A DNA stretch of 64,000 nucleotides from assembly GCF_003201775.1 (NCBI RefSeq), contig NZ_QJJZ01000001.1, positions 691,233-755,232 on the forward strand, read 5' to 3'. Positions 16,864 through 27,109 of this stretch are shown piece after piece. The translations under genes and the position numbers were made by a program. The stretch comes from Arenibacter sp. ARW7G5Y1 (GTDB lineage: Bacteria > Bacteroidota > Bacteroidia > Flavobacteriales > Flavobacteriaceae). The notes beneath the pieces were generated by a model. It saw nothing but the letters and a program-made list of their open reading frames with translations. It made no database searches and was not told where the DNA came from. Positions within the stretch are counted from its first letter, which is position 1. Each line of letters starts with the position of its first letter.

Positions 16864-19800
16864 ATGGCAATTATTAGGAATATTTTAGTTTATGCTTGGG
16901 TTTTATCGGTTATATCCTGTGGCGGCCCCGAATTGCCCGAATTGGTATCACTGGAATATGATAGATTACCAAAGGATATAGATTTTAATCTGCACGTAAA
17001 GCCTATTCTTTCTGATAAATGCTTTATATGTCATGGCCCGGACAAAGCAAAAATAAAGGCCGACCTTCAGTTGCATACCCCTGAAGCAGCTTATAGGGAG
17101 CTAAAGGAATCCCCGGGAAAGTTTGCCTTAACACCAGGGAGTTTAAGAAAAAGTGAGGTGTTTCACAGAATTTTATCGGACGACCCCAACTATGTAATGC
17201 CGGAACCTGATTCCCACCTGAGCTTGTCCGACCATGAAAAAGCCGTTTTAATAAAATGGATTGAACAAGGTGCCGAATATAAAGATCACTGGGCCTTTAT
17301 TAAACCAAAAAAATACCCTGTACCGGAAGTTAAGGGCAGGGACATGGTAGAAAATGCTATTGATAATTTTGTGTTGGCCCGCTTGGAACAGGATAAATTG
17401 CAGTTCTCCCCTAAGGCCGATAATGAATTATTGTTGAGGAGATTGTATCTGGATTTAACAGGCTTGCCACCAACTTTGCAGGATATGGATTCCTTTTTGG
17501 AGGACCCTTCTTCCGAAGCATATGAAAAAGAGGTTGATAAATTGTTGGACTCTCCCCATTACGGTGAACAAATGGCCTTGGATTGGATGGATTTGGCCCG
17601 TTTTGCGGATACACACGGATACAGTGTAGACCGTTATCGGGACATGTCGCCTTGGCGGGATTGGGTGATAGATGCCTTTAATAAAAACATGTCCTATGAG
17701 CAGTTTTTAACATGGCAACTGGCAGGGGATCTAATTGAAAATCCCACTCGGGAATCAATATTGGCCACAGCTTTTAACCGTGTTCATCCACAAAACATGG
17801 AGGGTGGCATTGTAAATGAAGAGTTTTTGGTGGAATATGCGGTGGATAGGGCCAGTACAGTTGGACAGGCTTTTATGGGGCTTACCGTGGCCTGTGCCAG
17901 ATGTCACGATCATAAATACGATCCCATATCCCATAAGAATTTTTATGAACTTACCAGTTTTTTTAATAATGTGAACGAGTCGGGGCAAATTTCATGGAAT
18001 GATGCCACCCCGGTACCCACCTTAATGTTGACCACCGAAGAGGAGGAAAAGGTACTTTCCTATATGAAGCAGCTTATTCAGGAGACGGAGGTGGAAATAA
18101 AGAAAGTGGAACAGCGGGAGGTTGCTGTAAATTTTGATAAATGGTTATCCGAGAAACAATATAAATCCATTGGGGCCAAAGTCCCTTCGAGAGGATTGAC
18201 GGCCTATTTTGATCTCAATGATCAAAGTTTGCGCAATGTTATCGATCCAAATCAAAAGGGAACTATGAAACGGGAGGGCACCGAAGGGCAAAAAATAAAT
18301 CTTTCGAGCGGAAAACAAGGTAAAGGGGTTCTTTTTGATGGAGATACGTGGTTGGATTTAAGAAAAACGGGTGTTTTTGGAAGAAATGATGCCTTTAGTA
18401 TAAGTCTATGGGCCAATATACCCTCAAATATTGAGAACGGAAATATTTTTCACAAAGGCGATGGCGCTATTTTGTACAATTGGCGTGGATATCATCTTAA
18501 GATTGTGGACAATAAGTTGGAACTGATGATGGCCCATACTGCCCCGAACAATGCCATTGTGGAAATTGCCGCAGCACCATTTCCAAGGGACCAATGGGTT
18601 CATTTTGCCATTACCTACGACGGGTCTAGTAAGGCAGACGGATACAAGCTATTTGTTAATGGCAAGGAAATGGAGACCCTGGTGAAAACCGATAATTTAT
18701 ATAAGGACATTCTTTTTAGAAATAATAATGAACCAGGGTTGCAATTGGGAGCCCGATTAAGGGGGAAAGGGATAAAGGGTGCCGTGGTCGATGAAATAAA
18801 GGTTTATAAAAGGGACCTGTCTTCCCTTGAGGTAATGCAATTGGCAGGTAGTCCCCAATTAAATGAACTGATTAAAAAGGAGGCAGGTAGTATTGGGTCC
18901 AGGGATAAAAAATTATTACAGGAACACTATTTAAAAGTGGTCTCTGTGGCAACCCAATTGCAAGGCCGAAAATTGGACGAACTGCGCAAGAATTATGTGG
19001 ATAGTGTTGAAAAAGTAAAGGAGGTAATGGTCATGGAGGAGACCCCTGAACCGGTACCGTCCTATATACTGGATCGAGGAGTGTATAACGCCAGGGGGGA
19101 AGAAGTGTTTCCCAATACCCCTGAAGCCATTCTGCCTATGCAGGAAGGATACCCAAAAAACCGATTGGGATTTGCGCAGTGGTTATTTCATGAGGACCAT
19201 CCACTTACGGCCAGAGTGGCGGTCAACAGGTTTTGGCAACACTACTTTGGCAATGGCTTGGTGAAGACTTCGGAGGATTTTGGGAATCAGGGTGAAATGC
19301 CGAGTCACCCCGAATTACTGGATTGGCTGGCATTGGAGTTTAGGGATTCAGGATGGGATGTGAAGGCTATTCAGAAGTTGATAGTGATGTCTCATACCTA
19401 TCGGCAATCTTCTATGGTAAGTGGGGAATTGATGGAAATGGATATGGACAATAGACTTTTGGCAAGAGGACCTTCTAAGAGGCTCTCCGGGGAGATGCTG
19501 CGCGATAATGCTTTGGCCAGTTCGGGATTGTTGAACAAAAGCATTGGAGGGGAAAGTGTAAGTCCATACCAACCAGAAGGGTTATGGCGGGTAAACAACG
19601 CTACCTATAGGCAGGATACCGGGGATAAATTGTACCGAAGAAGTATGTATACCATTTGGAAGCGTTCCGTGCCACATCCTACCTTGGCTACTTTCGATGC
19701 TCCCGCACGTGATGTATGCACCATTAGGAGACAGGAAACCAATACGCCCCTACAAGCTTTGGTGTTGCTAAATGATCCCACTTATATTGAGGCATCCAGG

Positions 19801-20085
19801 GTTTTGGGCAAGCACATTAGCGATGCGGAAAATTTAAAATTGGGTGTTTCCAAGGTCTTTAGACAGCTTACTGGGCGTAAAATAAAAGACAATGAACTGC
19901 AATTATTGGTTGAGCTCCAAGAGAAGGAATACAAAAAATTCGCGACCAACCTGGAAAGAACAAAGGGATGGCTAAATACAGGGGAATTTAAATTGGGGGA
20001 CGGGGACGATAAGGCAATGGTAGCTGCCAATGCGGTGGTGGCCAATACCATTATGAATGGGGATGCCTGTATTACCAAAAGATAA
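16864..20085 (+). CDS. Planctomycete-type cytochrome DUF1549/DUF1553 protein with LamG insert (cassette 1)
   Basis: A 1073-residue exported lipoprotein (lipobox VISC within the first 20 residues). In order it shows a PSCyt1 c-type cytochrome domain with CFICH (53-57) and a distal MPEPDS methionine loop; a DUF1549 domain (about 163-370) with a second heme-like motif CARCH (344-348) followed by DHKYDPI; a LamG/concanavalin-like domain (about 444-661); and DUF1553 (about 766-1040) with TRVAVNRFW-like and RRQETNTPLQAL signatures. The LamG domain is absent from the paralogue in cassette 2. This architecture is common in Planctomycetes and Verrucomicrobia and its biochemical role is not established. 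Heme binding and a glycan-directed LamG suggest envelope redox chemistry on a carbohydrate; this is inference. Confidence 0.88.
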   Translation: MAIIRNILVYAWVLSVISCGGPELPELVSLEYDRLPKDIDFNLHVKPILSDKCFICHGPDKAKIKADLQLHTPEAAYRELKESPGKFALTPGSLRKSEVFHRILSDDPNYVMPEPDSHLSLSDHEKAVLIKWIEQGAEYKDHWAFIKPKKYPVPEVKGRDMVENAIDNFVLARLEQDKLQFSPKADNELLLRRLYLDLTGLPPTLQDMDSFLEDPSSEAYEKEVDKLLDSPHYGEQMALDWMDLARFADTHGYSVDRYRDMSPWRDWVIDAFNKNMSYEQFLTWQLAGDLIENPTRESILATAFNRVHPQNMEGGIVNEEFLVEYAVDRASTVGQAFMGLTVACARCHDHKYDPISHKNFYELTSFFNNVNESGQISWNDATPVPTLMLTTEEEEKVLSYMKQLIQETEVEIKKVEQREVAVNFDKWLSEKQYKSIGAKVPSRGLTAYFDLNDQSLRNVIDPNQKGTMKREGTEGQKINLSSGKQGKGVLFDGDTWLDLRKTGVFGRNDAFSISLWANIPSNIENGNIFHKGDGAILYNWRGYHLKIVDNKLELMMAHTAPNNAIVEIAAAPFPRDQWVHFAITYDGSSKADGYKLFVNGKEMETLVKTDNLYKDILFRNNNEPGLQLGARLRGKGIKGAVVDEIKVYKRDLSSLEVMQLAGSPQLNELIKKEAGSIGSRDKKLLQEHYLKVVSVATQLQGRKLDELRKNYVDSVEKVKEVMVMEETPEPVPSYILDRGVYNARGEEVFPNTPEAILPMQEGYPKNRLGFAQWLFHEDHPLTARVAVNRFWQHYFGNGLVKTSEDFGNQGEMPSHPELLDWLALEFRDSGWDVKAIQKLIVMSHTYRQSSMVSGELMEMDMDNRLLARGPSKRLSGEMLRDNALASSGLLNKSIGGESVSPYQPEGLWRVNNATYRQDTGDKLYRRSMYTIWKRSVPHPTLATFDAPARDVCTIRRQETNTPLQALVLLNDPTYIEASRVLGKHISDAENLKLGVSKVFRQLTGRKIKDNELQLLVELQEKEYKKFATNLERTKGWLNTGEFKLGDGDDKAMVAANAVVANTIMNGDACITKR

Positions 20086-20119
20086 TAAGTTAAAGAATAG
20101 TATAATTAATCGGGAGGAT

Positions 20120-21631
20120 ATGTGCGATCATCATAATAAACTAAGGTCTAACAATCGGGATCTTCAGAGCATTGAAAGACAATTGGATAGGAGGGAGTTC
20201 TTTAAAAAGACTTCCCTGGGGATCGGGGCTATTGCGCTTAGTTCTTTATTGAATACAGAAAAGGTTTGGAGTGCTGTTAACCCCGTCGCAAATCCAAGTA
20301 ATTCCATAGGTTCTTTCACTAGAAATAAATTGGGACTGCCACATCATTTGCCCAAGGCCAAACGTATTGTGTATCTGTTTCAAAGCGGTGGGCCCTCACA
20401 ATTGGATCTGTTCGATTATAAACCAAAGCTTAAGGATATGTTCGGTCAGGATTTACCGGATTCAATTAGGGCGGGTCAGCGTCTTACGGGGATGAGTGCG
20501 GATCAAACGGCTTTTCCCATTGCTGCGTCCACCTTAAATTTTAAGCAGTATGGGGAATCCAGGGCTTGGGTCAGTGATGCTATGCCCTATTTATCAGAGG
20601 TGGTGGATGATCTATGTTTTATAAAAGGAATGCATACCGATGCTATTAACCATGATCCGGCCATAACCTTTTTTCAAACTGGGAGTCAACAGCCGGGAAG
20701 ACCCTCCATAGGATCTTGGATCAGTTACGGACTGGGATCCGACAATAATAATTTACCAACCTTTATTTCCTTAGTCTCAAAAAACGGTTCAGGGCAACCC
20801 TTGTATTCCCGTTTATGGGGCAATGGCTTTTTGCCAACGGAGCATCAAGGGGTGCAGTTCCGTTCCGGAAAAGACCCGGTGCTTTATTTGGGGGATCCCG
20901 AAAATTATGACGGTGATGATCGTAGACAGATGTTGGATTATTTAAAAAAATTGAATGGGATAGCTTATGATGCCTACGGGGATCCAGAAATTAATGCGCG
21001 AATAGCACAGTACGAAATGGCCTATAGAATGCAGACTTCCGTTCCAGAAGTTACGGATACTTCTGATGAACCAGACTATATTTTTGACCTGTATGGGCCA
21101 GATAGTAGAAACCCGGGAACATATGCGGCAAATTGTTTAATGGCCCGTAAACTTTTGGAGAAGGATGTGAAATTTGTACAATTGTACCATCAGGGCTGGG
21201 ATCAACATGGCAATTGTCCCGGGGGTGTAAAATATCAAAGCAAGAACACAGATCAGGGAACTGCGGCCTTGATAAAAGATTTGAAACAAAGGGGCATGTT
21301 GGAGGACACCTTGGTGGTGTGGGGTGGAGAGTTTGGACGCACGGTCTATTCGCAAGGCCAGTTGACCAATACCAACTACGGAAGGGACCATCACCCGAAA
21401 GCTTTTACCATGTTCATGGCAGGGGCAGGGGTGAAACCAGGATTTACTTACGGTGAAACAGACGATTTTGGATATAATATTATTAAGGATCCAGTACACA
21501 CCCACGATTTTCAAGCTACTTTATTACATCTTTTTGGGATAGATCACGAGAGGTTGACATATAAACATCAGGGTAGGCGGTTTAGACTAACCGATGTGCA
21601 TGGAGATGTGGTGAAAGATATTCTTACTTAA
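20120..21631 (+). CDS. Tat-exported DUF1501 protein (cassette 1)
   Basis: A 503-residue DUF1501 protein. The start at 20120 is preferred because GGGAGG lies just upstream and the resulting N-terminus carries a Tat motif, DRREFFKK (R24, R25), followed by a hydrophobic stretch; an ATG at 20057 would overlap the previous gene by 29 bp. Family signatures include FQSGGPSQLDLFDYKP, NHDPAITFFQTGSQQPGRPS, GWDQHGN, VVWGGEFGRT and GRDHHPKAFTMFMAGAG. DUF1501 proteins share the alkaline-phosphatase/sulfatase-type fold, but the reaction is unknown. Tat export implies folding, probably with a metal cofactor, in the cytoplasm. It always sits next to a DUF1549/DUF1553 gene, here twice. Confidence 0.9.
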   Translation: MCDHHNKLRSNNRDLQSIERQLDRREFFKKTSLGIGAIALSSLLNTEKVWSAVNPVANPSNSIGSFTRNKLGLPHHLPKAKRIVYLFQSGGPSQLDLFDYKPKLKDMFGQDLPDSIRAGQRLTGMSADQTAFPIAASTLNFKQYGESRAWVSDAMPYLSEVVDDLCFIKGMHTDAINHDPAITFFQTGSQQPGRPSIGSWISYGLGSDNNNLPTFISLVSKNGSGQPLYSRLWGNGFLPTEHQGVQFRSGKDPVLYLGDPENYDGDDRRQMLDYLKKLNGIAYDAYGDPEINARIAQYEMAYRMQTSVPEVTDTSDEPDYIFDLYGPDSRNPGTYAANCLMARKLLEKDVKFVQLYHQGWDQHGNCPGGVKYQSKNTDQGTAALIKDLKQRGMLEDTLVVWGGEFGRTVYSQGQLTNTNYGRDHHPKAFTMFMAGAGVKPGFTYGETDDFGYNIIKDPVHTHDFQATLLHLFGIDHERLTYKHQGRRFRLTDVHGDVVKDILT

Positions 21632-21682
21632 AGCATGGGGATTATTTAGGTTATAAGTTATAAGTGGTATTAAAAGTTAGGA

Positions 21683-23077
21683 ATGGATAGTAGTGTGCCC
21701 GATTTTGTATTGTTTTTAGGTAGATTTCACCCACTTGTGGTGCATTTGCCCATAGGTTTTTTATTCTTTGCGTTTGTTCTGGAATTATACGGGCGCTGGA
21801 ATAAGAATCCCCAACTGTACATGGCCATTGATTTGGCTTTGTTGGGTGGTGGTATAAGCGCCTTGGTGGCCAGTGTACTGGGATATATGCTTTCATTGAG
21901 CGGAGACTATGACGAAAGCACGTTGGATACCCATTTTTGGTTTGGGCTAGCGACAACCTTGATTACTTTTTTTGCTTGGGGCATACGTTCCGGCAAGCTT
22001 AGGATAGCACAATTAAACGGTCTAAAACCCAACATGGTTGCCCTTACATTAGTGGTGGTTTTGGTGAGCGTTACGGGTCATTATGGAGGGAATTTAACCC
22101 ATGGAAGCGATTATTTGATAAAATACGCACCCTTCGGGAGATCGGAAAAGGTTGTTCTACCACCTATTGCCCAATTGGAGGAGGCTGCCGTATATGACTA
22201 TTTGGTAAATCCTATCCTTGAATCAAAGTGTACCAGTTGCCATAATTCCAGTAAGAAAAAGGGAGGACTCTCATTTCAGGATACCATTGCTATAAAAAAG
22301 GGAGGTAAAAACGGGGAGGCTTTTATTGCAGGTAATGTTGCCAAATCCGAGATGATAAGACGCATTATGTTGGATCCACACGATGAGGATTTTATGCCTC
22401 CGGAAGGAAAGACCCCTCTTACTGGGGAAGAGAAATCAATATTGACCTTTTGGATAGATAATGCCAATGCCGATTTCAGGGTAAAGCTGGCCGATTTGGA
22501 AACCCCTGAGGAAATAACAAGTATTGCTTCCACTATGTTAGGTTTGGAAGATGTGACCGGCAAAAGTGGAATCCCCTTGCCCAAGGTGGGCCTAGTGAAA
22601 GAGGAAGTAATTGGAAATATTGTGAGTGCCGGATTTAAGGTTCGGGAATTAATATTTGAATCGGGTTTGTATGAAGTTGTATTGCCCCCAAATTTTATTA
22701 ATTCCTCGAATAGCGATGACTTGGATGGGAAGCTGGAAATGTTACTTCCGATGAAGGACAATATTATTTGGCTTTCCCTCAAGGACAACGATGTGCAGGA
22801 TAGACATTTAAAGACCATCGGTCAATTTGTAAACCTTCAAAAAGTGGAGCTGGAAAAAAATCCGATCACAGACAAGGGTATTGCTGAAATTATCGGAATC
22901 CAAAGTATAACTGGACTTAATCTATATCAAACCAAAATTACGGCATCCAGTTTGGATAACTTTTTAAAAATGAAGGGTTTGAAGCGTGTGTATGTCTGGG
23001 GAACGGCAATAACTGAAGATGAGGTGGCAAGATTTGCAGAAAAACAAAATCGTCCCGACATAATAATGGGAATGTAA
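21683..23077 (+). CDS. DUF2231-like membrane protein with c-type cytochrome and LRR-like tail (cassette 1)
   Basis: A 464-residue membrane protein. Four membrane segments fill residues about 1-145 and include GRFHPLVVHLPIGFL and the conserved GHYGGNLTHG loop, whose histidines could bind heme. A PSCyt1-like cytochrome domain follows with CTSCH (183-187) and the distal MPPEGKTPL loop. The C-terminus (about 350-460) carries short LRR-like units (IIWLSLKDNDVQDRHLKTIG, then LQKVELEKNPITDKGI). I infer that it passes electrons between the DUF1549/DUF1553 protein and the membrane. It begins 51 bp after the DUF1501 gene. Its closest relative in the window is the protein at 27110-28546. Confidence 0.82.
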   Translation: MDSSVPDFVLFLGRFHPLVVHLPIGFLFFAFVLELYGRWNKNPQLYMAIDLALLGGGISALVASVLGYMLSLSGDYDESTLDTHFWFGLATTLITFFAWGIRSGKLRIAQLNGLKPNMVALTLVVVLVSVTGHYGGNLTHGSDYLIKYAPFGRSEKVVLPPIAQLEEAAVYDYLVNPILESKCTSCHNSSKKKGGLSFQDTIAIKKGGKNGEAFIAGNVAKSEMIRRIMLDPHDEDFMPPEGKTPLTGEEKSILTFWIDNANADFRVKLADLETPEEITSIASTMLGLEDVTGKSGIPLPKVGLVKEEVIGNIVSAGFKVRELIFESGLYEVVLPPNFINSSNSDDLDGKLEMLLPMKDNIIWLSLKDNDVQDRHLKTIGQFVNLQKVELEKNPITDKGIAEIIGIQSITGLNLYQTKITASSLDNFLKMKGLKRVYVWGTAITEDEVARFAEKQNRPDIIMGM

Positions 23078-23297
23078 AAGTATTGATAGCCCGGAAGCCT
23101 AGGGGATATTATAGGTATTTGGTCCAGGTTAAAGTTAAATGAGCTTAGTCTAGGTCTTTTAATTAAAATATGTTTCTATTTTTAGTATAAATAATATCAT
23201 ATATGTATATTGAGGAGCAGTATCCCATCGTAGGTGTGTAAGGTGTAATACAGTTCTTTCCTCCTAGTAATCAAATAAATGAAAATTTAGTTCCCTA

Positions 23298-25640
23298 ATG
23301 AAACAGAAAATAGGTATAGTAATAATTTTGTTGGGCCTGTTAGGTTTGCTGTTCGCATTTAAATCGGGGTTTTTCACATCCCCCCAAGATGGGTATGTTA
23401 ACCAGAAATTACCGGAGGTGGTCGATTATAATTTCCACATAAAGCCTATACTTTCTGATAATTGCTATACGTGCCATGGCCCGGACGCCAATAAGCGGAA
23501 GGCCGGTCTACGCCTGGACCTGGAAGAGGCCGCATTTTCGGAATTGCCGGAGAATCCGGGAAAATATGCCATAGTATCGGGTAAACCGGGTAATAGTCTA
23601 TTGTACCAACACGTGGTCTCCGATGACCCCAAAAAGCTTATGCCCCCACCGGATTCACAATTGGCATTGAATTCCTATGAAAAGAAGCTATTGCGAAAAT
23701 GGATAGAGCAGGGTGCCAAGTTTGCCAAGCACTGGGCCTTTATACCTCCTAAAAAAGCTGAACTGCCAAAAACTGAATTGACGGATTGGATCCAAAACGA
23801 AATAGATGCCTTTATTTCGGAGAAATTGGAGGAGAACAATCTGGTCCCTTCGGCAAAAGCGGAGGAACATACACTGGTCAGGAGAATGAGCCTGGACCTT
23901 ACAGGCCTTCCCCCCAATGCCGATCAGGTGGATCGATTTCTCAACAATACCTCTGCGGATGTTCTGGAGCGGGCCATAGATGAATTTTTGGACTCCCCCA
24001 GCTATGGGGAGCGGATGACGCAGGTATGGCTCGATGTTGCCAGATATGCGGATTCCCATGGCTACCAGGACGATAGTTATAGGAGTATGTGGCCTTGGCG
24101 CGATTGGGTGATCCATGCCTTTAACAACAATATGCCTTACGATGAGTTTTTGAGCGTGCAACTGGCGGGCGACCTTATGCCCAATGCCACCAAGGAGCAG
24201 ATCCTTGCCACCGGGTTCAATAGGAACCACCCCATAACCCAGGAAGGCGGTGTAATACAGGAGGAATACCAATCGTATTATGTGGTGGACCGTACCAATA
24301 CTTTGGGGAAAGGCATTTTGGGCCTTACTTTGGAATGTGCCAAATGCCATGACCATAAATACGATCAATTGTCCCAGAAGGATTATTTTGAAATCTATTC
24401 CTTTTTCAACAATGTGGATGAAAAAGGGTTACGTATGGATGCCGTACAGGCGGCCAATCAGAAATATTTTGCCGATGCTCCCTTTATGACCATTACCGAT
24501 GAGGAGACCAGCGGAGTTCTGTCCTTCGTCAATAAGGCCGAAGGGGAAGCCGTGAAGGTGATGGTGATGAACGATTCCATGCCCAGAACAACCTACATTT
24601 TCAATCGTGGGGAATATGATAGTCCGGGAGAGGAGGTGAGTCCCAATGCCCCTGAAATAATCCTTCCCTTTTCCGAAGATCTTCCAAAAAACAGATTGGG
24701 GCTGGCCCAATGGGTGACCGATGAAAACAATCCATTGACCTCTAGGGTCTTTGTAAACAGGATCTGGGGGATGTTGTTCGGGAAAGGACTTGTGGAAACT
24801 TCGGAGGATTTCGGGGTTCAGGGCAGTCTTCCCACCCATCCACAATTGTTGGACTGGTTGGCCAGGGATTTTATGGAACACGGCTGGGACATCAAATATC
24901 TGTTGAAAAAAATAATGCTATCCGCTACCTATCAGCAAAGTAGCATAGCTACCGAGGAGTCCAAAAAGGCGGACCCCGATAACAAGTGGCTTTCCAGGGC
25001 TCCCAGATTTAGGATGAGCGGGGAGATCATTCGGGACTACGTTCTGGCCACCAGCGGTTTGCTGAATAGAGAGATCGGTGGCCCCAGTGTAAAACCTTAC
25101 CAGCCCCCAGGGCTTTGGGAGGAGACCAATGCCGGTGGCAATAGGGGGGTGCTTACCACCTATGTGGCCGATGAAGGCGATAAACTGTACAGACGTTCTT
25201 TGTATACGTTGTGGAAAAGGACCTTGCCACCACCCAGTATGTCCATTTTTGATGCGCCCAACAGGGATATCTGTGAAGTCAGGCGCCAAAAGACCAATAC
25301 GCCCTTACAGGCATTGGCACTTCAAAACGATGTTCAGATGTTGGAAGCTGCACGGGTACTTTCGGAAAATATCATCGCGGAAATTCAAGATCCGCAACAA
25401 TGGGTTACCACGGTCTTTCAACGCATATTGGTAAGGCATCCCAAGGAAGAAGAAAAGAAGGTTTTGGAGGAATATTATACGGATGCCCTGGAGAATTTCC
25501 TGAACAGCAAGGAAAATGCCGAGAAATTGATTGCCCAGGGAGAATATAAGAGGTTGGATACGGATCCAGCAAAGACAGCTGCGCTGATGTTGACGGCCCA
25601 GGTAATCTACAATCTAGATGAAACAATTACCAAAGAATAA
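23298..25640 (+). CDS. Planctomycete-type cytochrome DUF1549/DUF1553 protein (cassette 2)
   Basis: A 780-residue paralogue of the protein at 16864, without the LamG insert. An N-terminal membrane anchor or signal (residues about 5-22) precedes a PSCyt1 domain with CYTCH (56-60) and distal MPPPDSQL. DUF1549 (about 155-365) carries CAKCH (347-351) followed by DHKYDQL, and DUF1553 covers about 465-740 (NPLTSRVFVNRIWG, FDAPNRDICEVRRQKTNTPL). Codon use is more GC-rich here than in neighbouring genes. The 220-bp gap upstream may hold a separate promoter, though none is clear. Only 5 bp separate it from the following DUF1501 gene, so the two are co-translated. The reaction is unknown. Confidence 0.88.
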   Translation: MKQKIGIVIILLGLLGLLFAFKSGFFTSPQDGYVNQKLPEVVDYNFHIKPILSDNCYTCHGPDANKRKAGLRLDLEEAAFSELPENPGKYAIVSGKPGNSLLYQHVVSDDPKKLMPPPDSQLALNSYEKKLLRKWIEQGAKFAKHWAFIPPKKAELPKTELTDWIQNEIDAFISEKLEENNLVPSAKAEEHTLVRRMSLDLTGLPPNADQVDRFLNNTSADVLERAIDEFLDSPSYGERMTQVWLDVARYADSHGYQDDSYRSMWPWRDWVIHAFNNNMPYDEFLSVQLAGDLMPNATKEQILATGFNRNHPITQEGGVIQEEYQSYYVVDRTNTLGKGILGLTLECAKCHDHKYDQLSQKDYFEIYSFFNNVDEKGLRMDAVQAANQKYFADAPFMTITDEETSGVLSFVNKAEGEAVKVMVMNDSMPRTTYIFNRGEYDSPGEEVSPNAPEIILPFSEDLPKNRLGLAQWVTDENNPLTSRVFVNRIWGMLFGKGLVETSEDFGVQGSLPTHPQLLDWLARDFMEHGWDIKYLLKKIMLSATYQQSSIATEESKKADPDNKWLSRAPRFRMSGEIIRDYVLATSGLLNREIGGPSVKPYQPPGLWEETNAGGNRGVLTTYVADEGDKLYRRSLYTLWKRTLPPPSMSIFDAPNRDICEVRRQKTNTPLQALALQNDVQMLEAARVLSENIIAEIQDPQQWVTTVFQRILVRHPKEEEKKVLEEYYTDALENFLNSKENAEKLIAQGEYKRLDTDPAKTAALMLTAQVIYNLDETITKE

Positions 25641-25645
25641 CTATT

Positions 25646-27106
25646 ATGGAAGAAGACAAATCAAAATCTGAAAATCCACTTAAGGTAAACCGTAGGCACT
25701 TTTTTTCCCAATTAAGTGTGGGAATCGGTTCTTTGGCCCTAGGGTCTTTATTGATTCCAGACCTGTTCAAAGGAGGTAAGGGGCCTGTGGCCAGCCAGCC
25801 TCTTGGTATTCCCCATTTTGCCCCAAAGGCTAAACGGGTAATCTATTTGTTTCAATCCGGGGCCCCATCCCAATTGGAGTCGTTTGATTATAAGCCAACC
25901 CTGGTCAAACGTATGGGAGAGGATTTACCGGAATCTATACGTAACGGACAGCGACTTACCGGTATGACCGCTGGCCAGGATAAATTCCCATTAATGCCTT
26001 CGGCCGCCAAATTTTCCCAACATGGTAAAAGTGGTGCATGGGTAAGCGAATTTTTTCCTCATATTGCGAAAATTGCGGACGAGATATGTATTGTTAAAAG
26101 TATGCATACCGAGGCAATCAACCACGATCCGGCCATTACCTTTTTTCAGACTGGGAGCCAGCAATCCGGAAGACCTAGTATGGGTTCTTGGATGAGCTAT
26201 GGTTTGGGCAGTGAAAATCAAAACTTGCCTTCTTTTGTGGTGCTTACCTCCAGGGGTAAGGGCAATAGCCAGGGCCTATACTCCAAATTATGGTCCAGTG
26301 GGTTCCTGGATTCCAAACATCAGGGGGTATTGTTGCGTTCCGGTAAGGATCCGGTTCTTTATTTGAACGATCCTGAGGGACTTTCCCGTTCCGATAAGCG
26401 GCATTTATTGGATCACGTCTCTTCACTCAATAAAATTCATCATGTTGAAACTGGGGACGATGAGATAGAATCTAGAATTGCCCAGTATGAAATGGCCTAT
26501 AGGATGCAAATGTCGGTACCCGATGTTATGGATATTAAAAAAGAACCGGAATCCATTATAAAATTATACGGTGAGGAATCCCAGGTACCCGGTACTTATG
26601 CGGCCAATTGCCTTCAGGCCCGAAGGCTAGCTGAGAACGGAGTGCGTTTTATACAGTTGTACCACCAAGGTTGGGATCAGCACGGTAATCTGCCCAATGA
26701 AATGGCAGGACAGGCCAAGGATGTGGATCAGGCATCCGCAGCACTTATTTTGGACCTAAAACAACGCGGCATGTTGGAGGATACCTTGGTCATTTGGGGA
26801 GGAGAGTTTGGAAGGACCAATTATTGTCAAGGTAATTTCGACCCAAAAAATTACGGTAGGGACCATCACCCCAGAGCTTTTAGTATATGGATGGCAGGTG
26901 GTGGAATAAAACCGGGTATTACCTATGGGGAAACCGATGAATTTGGGTATAATATTGTGAAAAATCCAGTGCATATCAACGATTTTCATGCCACTATCAT
27001 GAATAATTTAGGCTTGGATCATGAACAATTGATCTATAAATACCAGGGACGCAGGTTTAGGCTCACGGATGTTGCCGGTAATGTTGTAAATGATATTTTA
27101 ACATAG
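25646..27106 (+). CDS. Tat-exported DUF1501 protein (cassette 2)
   Basis: A 486-residue paralogue of the first DUF1501 protein. The Tat motif is NRRHFFSQL (R16, R17), followed by a hydrophobic core ending near residue 38. The same family signatures are kept: FQSGAPSQLESFDYKP, NHDPAITFFQTGSQQSGRPS, GWDQHGN, VIWGGEFGRTNYCQG and GRDHHPRAFSIWMAGGG. It starts 5 bp after the DUF1549/DUF1553 gene and is followed after 3 bp by the membrane cytochrome gene, the tightest spacing in the two cassettes. It probably works in the periplasm with those partners. The substrate is unknown. Confidence 0.9.
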   Translation: MEEDKSKSENPLKVNRRHFFSQLSVGIGSLALGSLLIPDLFKGGKGPVASQPLGIPHFAPKAKRVIYLFQSGAPSQLESFDYKPTLVKRMGEDLPESIRNGQRLTGMTAGQDKFPLMPSAAKFSQHGKSGAWVSEFFPHIAKIADEICIVKSMHTEAINHDPAITFFQTGSQQSGRPSMGSWMSYGLGSENQNLPSFVVLTSRGKGNSQGLYSKLWSSGFLDSKHQGVLLRSGKDPVLYLNDPEGLSRSDKRHLLDHVSSLNKIHHVETGDDEIESRIAQYEMAYRMQMSVPDVMDIKKEPESIIKLYGEESQVPGTYAANCLQARRLAENGVRFIQLYHQGWDQHGNLPNEMAGQAKDVDQASAALILDLKQRGMLEDTLVIWGGEFGRTNYCQGNFDPKNYGRDHHPRAFSIWMAGGGIKPGITYGETDEFGYNIVKNPVHINDFHATIMNNLGLDHEQLIYKYQGRRFRLTDVAGNVVNDILT

Positions 27107-27109
27107 TAT

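Noticed and set aside
20057-20119. Longer N-terminus of the first DUF1501 protein
   Set aside because: It overlaps the previous gene by 29 bp, while the ATG at 20120 has GGGAGG at good distance and exposes the Tat motif near the N-terminus.
22276-22818. 180-residue antisense frame
   Set aside because: It lies opposite the membrane cytochrome gene of cassette 1, with no recognisable domain.
23688-24368. 226-residue antisense frame
   Set aside because: It lies entirely opposite a DUF1549/DUF1553 gene with clear domains; it is a GC-rich shadow of that gene.
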